A stretch of 64,000 nt of DNA from Elysia crispata (taxonomy: Eukaryota > Mollusca > Gastropoda > Plakobranchidae): the NCBI GenBank assembly GCA_033675545.1, contig JAWDGP010004725.1:124001-188000 (forward strand), given 5' to 3'. Shown here piece by piece: positions 28,536 to 38,841 of the stretch (positions are counted from its first letter, which is position 1; each line of letters begins with the position of its first letter). The position numbers and the translations under genes are program-made. Below the pieces are notes generated by a model. It made no database searches, was not told where the DNA came from, and saw nothing but the letters and a program-made list of their open reading frames with translations.

Positions 28536-30499
28536 TACAGTCTTTAGAAACTAAGCCAAACGCAGTTACACGATTATACTTTATTATTATTATTTTGTAT
28601 GCTCTTACTTAGTTTTTAGATTTATAGGATCCATTACGGTGAGAAACAAAACACTTAGCACACCGGCATGTTTCTTCGAACAGAGTATCACTAAATAAAA
28701 GATATGTATCCGTAAGTTTTTGGAGATACCTTATGGGCCTTAATGTCTGACAGATTAAGGTAGAGACGGTGTCAATTCTATATTTGCAATACATTAGAAG
28801 TTTTGAATTAAATTTTTTCTTTTGCCCGAGGTAACGCAAAATTGGAACGAAGAAACACGAAGTTTAGAAGCTCAATATCATCAAAAAGGGACTGACTCGA
28901 TAAATGCATTATACTTCATAGCTTTAACATGGATAAATTATTTCCTTGCGATAATGACTTTGTAAATACTTTAAAGAAGATAAGATGATAACACTAATGT
29001 GTCAGTATTTATGAATTGATGCCTCTACGAAACAGATACATCTAGATCTGTTAGAGGCTCTAGAAATTTCCCAAAAAGTGATGCCGCCCAGTTACAACAC
29101 ACAAACTCTGTCGGGCAAGCAGAATTATAAAATACCCACAAGACTATTTTTTATTGCAGAATATGATTTCTAACTGATCTTCATGTTTGTGTGACCCATT
29201 TAATGAGCTAAAATTGTGCACTTGAGAGCAACAGAAGTTATTGTAGCGTCAACAAATTTTAAACGGTTTAATTTTCACATAGGAGACTTTATTACTTTAA
29301 AAAAAAAACACTTCAGTTTTAATTTGCTCGATTTTTTGTGAAGTCATATTTTTTTATCGATACGATAATACATTGAATTTATAATTTAATTTTAAACACG
29401 ATTCTTCATGTAGATTAATTTATTTTTAAACACTTCAAGTTGTCTTTTGTCGAACAAACATCAAACTAAAATCATTAGGCTTAGGTTAAACTTTCATAAA
29501 TTTAGATGAAGGCAGAATGTGCAATTAAAATAATTAAAATTGAAAACAAAAATTCCGCATCTAGTTTAAGCGTACTGCTAATTTAAAGTTTGATGTTCTT
29601 ATATTACTGCAATCGGAATTAATAAAGTATAGTTATAAAGAAATGGATTATTGGAGAAAAAAAAAAGTTGAGGGTTCTTTATAAGAGTATATTATATTAC
29701 ATAATATTAGATTATTTTCTCTGATCTACGACGAGGATTTTTTAAAATAAAAGTTCATATAGTAGAATTATGTAGAATTAACTTCTCCGGTCCGAAACAT
29801 GTGAACAAGAGATAAGCGTTCATTTCTGTAAAGAATGTGCGCATTAGAACTGAAATGTGTTAAGGTAATTGTTCGCCTAGTTTCTTATCTTTATCCATTT
29901 CACACTTTTGCTGTTTTATTGCAAATCCTTTAGTGTGTAGCATAAAATTCAATGTCTATGCAACAACGATAAACAAAATTTATACTCATACAATCCAAAA
30001 GTAAAGGATTAAGAGATGCCATCAAATATAAACCTACAGCTAATGAAAGTAGCCTAGTACCTGCAGAAGAATCTCTATTCAATGTCGAAATGTTTATTTT
30101 GTGCCTAAACTAGTTGCTCTAATTTTAAGAAGTTATTGTTTCCCTTTTTTCTGCTCTGACTATTAGAAGTCTTACCGTCAAGAACGAAAACCATAAGTTA
30201 GTAAAATTCACGGTGCCTTCATCCTAATACATGTTAACTTCTCCTACAATTGTAAAAAAGTATCCCTCTCTTTCCAAGCAATATCTGTAGGTTCTAGCTT
30301 TCATTACAGTTAATTTAGAATTTCCCACTTGCACATAATTATCTTTCTCCAGTATGGTTTTTTAAGTCTTGGGTTCGATGTTATTGTTGTTTTGTTATTG
30401 ATGTTTTTGTCTCGTTCTTTAAGATGTCGCTGAGTCCTTAATAGTACTTCAGTGTAATGCCTAAATTTGTATTGTGAGAGACACCGCAGTCGTAAATGA

Positions 30500-30640
30500 G
30501 AGAAAAACGGTGGCTTTGTTGTTAAAGCATTCACCTTGATATTCGCAACGATCTTCTGTGCTGGTTCGAGCTTCACAGCGTCGGTAGTGAGCGTAGGGTC
30601 GTTTTCTTTTCGGTTCCACTGTGTGTTTGATTTGGAAAAA
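30500..30640 (+). mobile_element. tRNA-derived SINE upstream of lipocalin copy 2
   Basis: An A-box TGGCTTTGTTGTTAAAGC starts at 30511 and a B-box GGTTCGAGCTT at 30563, a tRNA-like spacing of about 52 bp. A non-tRNA body follows to about 30640. A degenerate copy occupies the corresponding place near 22600. Confidence 0.6.
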
Positions 30641-31539
30641 TAACGTGATAAAACCACATTGTGACGTGGATGTATTAAACAAAACAAAACATTTATTCAC
30701 ACTAGAGTTCACATGATTTGAGTGTCTTCACATTTTATTAATCCTTTTTTTTTTTTTTCAGAAAAAGGACAGGCTGTCAAAATCCAAAATAATTTAATTT
30801 TTTAAAAGATTTTCATAACTTATCACTTAGGTTGAAGACAATCGGCGCCTACCGAGGTAAAATGAATTCAATGTGTTTCCAACTAAATCGAAATATTTTC
30901 TCAAAGGTTATATTATTTTGTCAGCATCTCGCAGTGCAGCTTTGAAATCTAGATCTAGGTATATAAATTGAAGCCATTGTGAAATATTATGACGTCACAG
31001 CATGTTTCGTTCATCCTTTAGAATACATACCTGAAGGGAAATGAGAGGAATATTTTATATTATTCAGTTAACATACAAAAATCACAAACAGACTAATCTT
31101 TCTAACTGTATGAATGTGTTCTGAGAGAGATTGCAGAGGTGGGTTTGAGACGATATGAAATGTTAATGTTCGTTTGATGTGGAGCACTTATTTTTTTTAA
31201 TTCAATTTACCGTAAAATTGAATATATAAAAAAAAATTCATAAAGTTTTAGAAGCTTTACAAAGTAATTTCAAGCTTACATAAACATTCAGAGAATTTCG
31301 AATTTCTTCTTTTCCGCCGTTCAGATATGAATACGCAGACTAGATAACCTACTTAAGAGAAATGCACTGAGTTTTTAGTACACGAACGTTCTTGTTTTTA
31401 ACCTGAGATTCTGGCACGTTTTTCTTTTCTTTAAACTTTCACTAGTTTTGCTTGTTTTTTTCCCGCAGGCATTAGCTTATCACATTATATATCAGTAGGA
31501 CGATTTTTCGTATTTAGGACATATGAAAAAAACACCTAA

Positions 31540-31691
31540 ACCTAAGTGTTTTGCCAGTCCACACTGATCTAAAGATAATTTTGGGCTTGTGAATAAATAG
31601 CCCTGATGTGTTGCGAACGGTCATACAAGATACACTTGCTGTTTTAATGATTATTAATGCTCGTTATAATCAAACAAACGAATACATCACC
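31540..31691 (+). promoter_or_regulatory. Putative lipocalin copy 2 promoter
   Basis: Conserved with the copy 1 upstream block, including GAATAAATAGCCCTGA at 31591-31606 and the identical bases just before the ATG. Confidence 0.35.
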
Positions 31692-32078
31692 ATGCAGATT
31701 TTAGCCTCGGCTGTCTTAGTGGCGCTAGGTCTAGGGTTGGCTACAGCTGCTATCGTTTAAGGCCCGTGTCCAACTGTAACCAGCCAGTCTACTCTGGATG
31801 TAGACAGGGTGAGATGCTTGAAAGCATTTTATCTTAAACAACATTGTTTTGTCATAATCTCTAATATTCATTACACTTATTAAACAGCATAAGATTGAAA
31901 TGCGAAATACATGTTTTTAGGTTAAATATAGATGACTTAACTATCAAGTAAATGTTTTATCATCTAAATATATTGGCAATTATTGTTTTTCAAAGACTGA
32001 GAATGAAATGGGCAATGATTTACACAAAGTGATATAGAGACACATATTATAAAGGTAAAAACAGAGGCAGAAAGTACG

Positions 32079-32083
32079 AGAGA

Positions 32084-32160
<77 letters not shown>
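32079..32160. repeat. (GA)n microsatellite in copy 2 intron 1
   Basis: About 40 GA units. The aligned place in copy 1 (about 23885-23900) has only a short purine stretch. Confidence 0.95.
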
Positions 32161-32162
<2 letters not shown>

Positions 32163-33644
32163 GGGGAGGTGCGGGACTTAAAATGTGTATAAATCTTTAT
32201 AAAGCGGATGTGCCATTATTTCCTGTCGTCCCAAAGTGGATCAGTGACTTAGGTAGCTTTACCACCTACCAGAAACACTTCAAGATAGGACCATTTGGAT
32301 TTCTTCCCATAAAATTCAAAGATTGCGTGATTATGTAACGATGTCTTTTTACCTCAAGAAACGCTCTGTTTACTTAAGGCTACAGAATCAAACTTTCAGT
32401 ATGAAATGTCTGCTGCGATGACGCTCTCGAAAGGAGAATGATATATCTTGAGATTTACTTGACGAGACAAACGATTATGAAATATACCTATCTTTTTTTT
32501 TTCGCCATCGTTATAAGGGAAACCAGCAAAAAATCGAATACTGTCCTTTCAATTCACCCTCTTTATTGTCTGTTATAGTACGTTGGGAAATGGTACGAGT
32601 TGAAGCAATTCCCCAATCTGAATCAGTTGGACCTGAGCTGCACATCTGCCCTCTACATTCTGGCAGCGGACAGGACAGTTACTGTCAAGAACCAGGGTTA
32701 CTTCAATGGAACCAAGTGAGTGCAAAACATTGAAAAAGAGGTATGATGTACAAGTTTCTTTGTACATAAAGGCAGACAGCATACCGACTGGAATTGTTAT
32801 TCTTTCATAACAATTTCGTAACTGTATAAAACAAAGCCTCATAATGCTTATTGTATAATACGACGAGCACAATCAGAAGAAAAAATCTTGCGCCTGTGGG
32901 CCTGCTGAATATTGGGTTTACGGTTGGATGACGGAGAAATCTGTACAGAAAGTCACTGCACATATCGGTGTATGTAGAGTGCTAACATTTAATAACTTCC
33001 ACAGAATTATTAATATGATCTTATACGGCCTCCTAGGTGCTTCATGGCTCAAAGATAGAAGATTGAATAAACACCAAAAGGTTCCGCAATTAAAAATTGA
33101 GATAGATGATTCGTGATGAGGTCATATCTCATCTTATCACTTCTTTCTCTGGCTTGAAAGTTTAAGCAGACACACTATCCTTATGCGCGCCGATGACGAA
33201 CTTATTTAACGTTAAGCTATGAGAAGCTAGGAGCTATGAGAAGAATAATACCAGGTTTATTGTGTCAAGGGAAGATTGAAAGATATAGGATGACAGAAAC
33301 AATTTCACTTTATTGTAACGTTACTTGAGAAAAGATGGAAACGTTGAAAAGATTGATAATTTTTAGACGCTATTTTGTTGTGCAATATTGAGTAAGGAAA
33401 TTTATTATGGATGGGCAATGCAAAAAATGGTGCGTACCAGCAAAGCAAAACAAAACTAATAATGAGAAATAAATCTTCCTGATGATGTCTGTTTTATCTA
33501 CAGAGACTCCTTTGAAGGTACCGCTCAGGTTGTTGATGTATCTAAACCTGCTGAGCTTAGCGTTAACTTTGGATGTGAGTAAACTTCCAAAAAAAATTAT
33601 TAATTAGTATCATTTTTTTTCCATGGCCCTATATGTGAGAATAG

Positions 33645-33770
33645 ATACCTGCTAAACGCACTAGTTGCAGTCCATCAAGGCTAATCCCCGAGAAAGAATG
33701 ATAGTAGGGAAACTATCAACAAACTCTGTTTTAAAAAATCTAATCCTAAACTCTTCTAGCCAAGCATATG
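33645..33770 (+). mobile_element. SINE 3' remnant in copy 2 intron 3
   Basis: CTGCTAAACGCA, then an AGGCTAA...GAGAAAGAA segment, resembles the tail of the SINE at 27364-27600. The tRNA-like head is missing. It fits a deletion in copy 2 that removed the head and adjoining intron. Confidence 0.4.
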
Positions 33771-34741
33771 GTGATCGTTCAAAAATGTGATAATAAATGT
33801 ATCTTTCCTTATATACAACATAAAGTATTCTTAAAGGGGAGGGCAAAAGCGTTTTGCCATAATTTGAGTCTTAATTAAGTAAAAATGTGTCTTACCAGTA
33901 GGAGACCAAATTCTTCGATGTGGTTGACCGCTTGCTTCAGTGGAACATTTTGGATTATATTTAACTTTGATATCAACCAAAAATTTTTAAAAAGATGTCT
34001 ATTGGTAATTATTACACTGTGCCTTGCTCTTTCGTTTACCCTTTATCATCGTCATCTCAAACTCTTCTCAAATAAGCATTCTATTATTACATCGCAGTTT
34101 ATTTTTGCATGCTTGCTTTTTGGCCGAGAAAGAGCATAGATTGGGTGTTCTAATATAAGGGAATACCAATTTTTTTTTAAGCTCCTTTATGACATTAATT
34201 TTGTTCGTTGAAGTTTTACTCCTTTTGCGACGTCGATGAGTTTCTTAATTTCTTTTTTCTCTTTTTTTTTCTTTTAACATTGAATGAAATTTCAGATTTC
34301 TTGACTTGTTGGAATACCAAAATCTCCTTCTATTGTTATTTCACTTCTTCAGTTGTCTGGTCAACTGACGAGCCGAACTACGTGATCAGACAAACAGATT
34401 ATGATACCTACTCGGTTGTCTTCTCTTGTACGGAGGTCTTTAACATCCATCTAGGTTAGTGAACTTTTCCTTTTCCAACCACACTCACCACATTATTAAT
34501 ACAGATATCCAGTAACACAGTCATGGTGATTATAGACAAACCATAGTAAGGTAGAGGATTGCCCGCTTTACATAGGAACTTTTTTCCTCTATCCACACGT
34601 AGAGTATGCATGGATCCTGACCAGAGAGAGGAACGCCGATATTGATGTGGATGCCCTGGAGCAGGATCTGGCTGACGCTGGTATCGATGTTGGAAATTTT
34701 GAAACCGTCGACCAGGATGATTGTCCAGACAATTAATAAAC

Positions 34742-36125
34742 ACAGTCTTTAGAAGCTAAGCCCATCCATTTTAACCAATTTTTTCCTTTTTGTTATTTTT
34801 AAGGTCAAGAGGGATATTGGAACCACTGCGGTAAAAATACTTAACATTGGATTCTTTTTTCCAAGCAGAGTATTAGCGAATTACTGATGTGTGTCTACGA
34901 GTTTCGGAAGAAATCTTGAAGGTCCTAATATCTGACAGATTAAGGTAGTGACGGTGTCAATGCTATGTTTGCAATATATTACAACTATAAATTTTATCTA
35001 TTGCTTATGCCTGAGGCAGCCCAAAATTCCAAACCAAGAAACACACATTTTAGTGGATCAATATAATCAAAATAAGAATGCCTTGATAAATCCATTCACA
35101 GCAAAGCGTTAACATAAATAAAACAACCCCTTGATATAAATAATTGAATGAATTATAAAAACTTTCTACAAAAGATACTGTGAAAACAATGGTGTGTCAG
35201 TGTTCACGAAACGACACCTCTTTGGCACCTAAATCTATCTAAAGCTATTGAGATTTCTCGAAAAGCTTCGCCACATAGTTCAAAATTCTGGACTCTGTCC
35301 GGCGACTTGAAATAATCCGCACGTTTTAGCGGTTTGTTTTGTTTTGTTTTTTATAGCAGGCGCTATTGTCATGATTGTGTTAACAAAAACTTCCGTCATA
35401 GCTCAACACAACTCTTTGTTAAATCACATTTCGAAAAAGTTGAATTTTTATTAAGTTCACACACACAATTCTGTATCAAACCCTATTAATTTTTGTAAAC
35501 CAATCCCACGCGATCATTTGCCGAACAAACATGAATTAGTATGTTAAGGCTTGGATCTAATATAAATTCTAAAAATTTAGATGAACGTCGGATATGCGGG
35601 GGAAACAATCAAAATAGAAAAACAAAACCCCGTATAAAAAATTATGAAATCTCCTAAGCAGCCGGAAATCATAGATAGTTAAAGTGTGCTGCGAAATTTG
35701 AAGTTTGATTTCTGTTTAGTTACTGCAATCTTACGAGTGTAAGGTGGTTTTAATAAAGTAAAATTATAAAATAAATGTCCGGTATGATAATTAACAGGAG
35801 GATAAGAAAATCATCGCAGATGTACCTTTCTACTCTTTTGACACTTTGCATATGCTAAGACCTAGTGTGCATGTTTTAATTATTATTTCACTAGCCATGA
35901 GCTCCCTCTGTAAGTGAATGGGTTTAAACGTTACATAATGGAGATTTTTATCTTATCTCTGACATCTCAAATATCGCTATCATTATTTGGCGTCATAGGA
36001 CAATCTAATTGATTCCATCGTACCTTTAAACAATGGAACTAGACACCTTTTTGTCGAGGAGATAAAGGAAGTGTCCAAAGTGATACAATAAAAAAAAAAT
36101 CTAATTTATCTTGAAAGGGCAAACT
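34742..36125. other. Duplication tail and spacer before the MAM-mucin gene
   Basis: To about 35775 the sequence is the diverged downstream part of duplication unit 2. The remainder is AT-rich spacer. No exon seen. Confidence 0.45.
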
Positions 36126-36130
36126 ACTGA

Positions 36131-36137
36131 TATATAG
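36131..36137 (+). promoter_or_regulatory. Possible TATA box of the MAM-mucin gene
   Basis: TATATAG lies 60 bp before the chosen ATG at 36198, a plausible core promoter position. Chance occurrence cannot be excluded in AT-rich DNA. Confidence 0.3.
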
Positions 36138-36197
36138 AGTTGCATGCGTGGAATTCAATATCACTTTATATCAGACCATTCATACGAATATTTCATC

Positions 36198-36308
36198 ATG
36201 TTGAGAAAGCTAAACTATAGCACGTTGGCTGCTACTATCATAATTGGTCTATGGGCATGCATGGCTGATACAGGTAAGAAATTAATGATGCTAAGTTCTT
36301 ATCGATTT

Positions 36309-36396
<88 letters not shown>

Positions 36397-38769
36397 AAGA
36401 AAACATGTTAGAGTTTTTAAAACACGTATAAGCTGAAGTTGTCTATTTTTTTTCGATTAAACCAGTGAGAACAACGCTAACATAGTCTCGGTGGGAAAAC
36501 ACTCTAGATATCAGAATTCAGTGATTCGATTTTTCTTTAAAAGTTATTGTTTATTCTAAAATACATTCTTGCAAGAAGTTGCAAATTCTATGAGTTAGTG
36601 TTTCCTCTATCTGTTACGGCAGAATGTGATGAGTAGAAAATCAAGAGTATAGCTCCTTTTATAAGTTTTTTTAATCGGCCAGGGAATGAATCAGCAGGTG
36701 CCCCTAGTTAGAACATCATGTTAAAGGCACGCAAATACGAATCCGCAAAAGTTAATAAATCGCGAGAAAAAAAATAAAAATTATAATCTTTACAAAAAAT
36801 AGAGCTTCGGACGAGTTTTACATACTTCTGATTGTTGGCTGTTAGCAAATTGTGTAATTATCCACATAGATTTATGTGTATCCGTTCTCTAGAAGTTTAA
36901 TCTAAAAACAAAAACAAAACAAAAAAACTGTGATTCCCTATCCAATCTTCCATGAAGTGTGTATGGGCCTCATATATAGTCTGTTAGGCATTTATAAAAT
37001 GACATTCCGCTTTAAAATATATACATATATATCATAAAAAGATAGACGGATAGAAAAAAGAGAAGATAGAAATAGTAAGGATATGTGAGAAGCCTAAGAC
37101 AAAGAAACAAATAGATTAGTGTATTAGAGAAAGAAGAATGAGGGGGAGAGAGAGAGATAGAGCGAGAGAAAGGAGGGGAAGGGAGTGGGAGCAAGCTGAG
37201 AGAAGATGTATGGATAAAAAGGAAGACGTAGACGTCACGTATTTAAAAAAAACTTTCTTTTAGATTCTAACAAGCAAAAAGGAAACATTTGGCGTATCTA
37301 GCCAAAGTATAGAGGTCATAAACATAAGACAGGTAGATAGATAAATAGAGAAAATTGATGGAAATATAGATTACAAAGATACATAAAAATACAGTTGAGA
37401 CGGCAGACTGTTAAAGTGTATTAACTGATTGATATACGCAATGGTATAGACGCAGATGGATACATGAATAGATAGACAACTGGAAGGTTAATTATTTTGT
37501 ACAAAAATATGCAAATAAATAGACAGATAATCAGAAAAATAGAAAGATCGATAAAAAGAGAAAGGTTGAAGTAAATGCCCCTCCTCCCATTAACACCACC
37601 ACCGTGATCATGGTCTACACAAGCAAACAAATGTGGGAATTTTTTTTACTAAAATCACTAAATTATGGTATTAACTGTTAATCAGAAAGCATTAACGAGT
37701 TTTACTTTATTCCTCATATAGCTGAATATGTGTCTCAGTGTACCAAAGAGTATAAGGGCGCATCGTCCTGCGGTTTTGATACTCAAGGAAACAATTGCAG
37801 CTGGGTTTCTTCCAGTGATAGCGAGCCAAAGTGGGAAATGTATCATCCTGATGACGACGGAGAGGAAGGTCCCTTACAGACCGACTATCGACCTACAGGG
37901 GAAGAGCAAAAGAAAGGTAATGCATTCATAATTGTCTGAAGGCACATTTCTTTATTTGTTTGGCGTTTATTTTTTATTATAATATTAAAATAATATGCCA
38001 TTAATATAAAAACCTACGCGACTCTGAGCGCAAAGTATGAAAACTAAAAATCCTAAAAATTGCATAAGTTTTCCAATTTCATCTATGTAGTTCTTTTTAT
38101 CATATGATGAATATTTGTCAGCAACTTGAAAGCAAAACTTTGGGTAATTAAGTACATCCTTCCTAAGTAAGTCCAATTCCTTCTGTGTTAATAAAATGAA
38201 CATTTTAAAACACATAAGAAAGAGTGTATGATAGATTTTAGAAGGTCCAAAAGTTTTTAAAAAGACAAAACTTCTAAAATATCCGATGTATGTACCTCCC
38301 GACTGTTGTACTGAATAAAATTAACCTTGGTCAAATTGCTCATACATATTTCACCATTAAAATAACATATATATTTTATGACTACTGCAGCTGTGCAGTC
38401 TTTTTTGACAGTTTTGCGTATCTGATTTTACAGTTTTCAAATCTGGGTTTTACTTGATTTAACTCTATAACTATTGTATTTTACTCAGGGGGTTATATCT
38501 ACTTGAAAAACAATGACACAACGCCAGCGTCAGCATCCATCGGAACACTTGTGGCAAAGGGTGTAGGAACAATTTGTACTATGTTTCGATACGTAACGAC
38601 ACAACCCTCACAGATTGATATTGACCTGGATGTTGATGGCAAAAAATACGTTCTGCACACACTGGAAACTAATGACACGCTTGGCAAGTGGACATGGTTT
38701 GGAATGTCCTGCTGCCTGAAACAGGGATCAAAGAGAAAGGTAGACAACTTCAAAACTCTCTCTCTGTCT

Positions 38770-38841
<72 letters not shown>

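Larger units (their letters stand above)
22540..29650 (+). repeat. Segmental duplication, unit 1 (lipocalin copy 1)
   Basis: Sequence from about 22540 to 29650 aligns in the same order and orientation with about 30415-35775. Matching parts are a SINE-like upstream block, the promoter region, five exons, introns 1, 2 and 4, and about 1.1 kb downstream (for example GACAGATTAAGGTAG at both). Intron 3 differs strongly in length. Boundaries are approximate because identity fades. Confidence 0.85.
31692..34736 (+). pseudogene. Lipocalin, apolipoprotein D type (copy 2, premature stop)
   Basis: Five exons correspond one to one with copy 1: 31692-31808, 32579-32715, 33504-33574, 34353-34454, 34603-34736. 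All splice sites and phases are kept. Codon 23 (31758-31760) is TAA where copy 1 has CAA, right after the signal peptide, and no in-frame ATG follows in exon 1. Exon 2 lacks one codon (Pro in copy 1). The lipocalin motif GKWYE, TDYDTYSVVFSC and the C-terminal half are intact, and exon 5 is identical to copy 1. Either this is a very young pseudogene, or the stop is an allele or assembly error, or an unseen alternative first exon is used. Intron 1 carries a GA array absent from copy 1. Confidence 0.85.
30415..35775 (+). repeat. Segmental duplication, unit 2 (lipocalin copy 2)
   Basis: Counterpart of 22540-29650 in direct orientation. It is shorter mainly because intron 3 is 0.78 kb here against 2.9 kb in unit 1. 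The separation between units is about 0.8 kb with no clear match. Confidence 0.85.
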
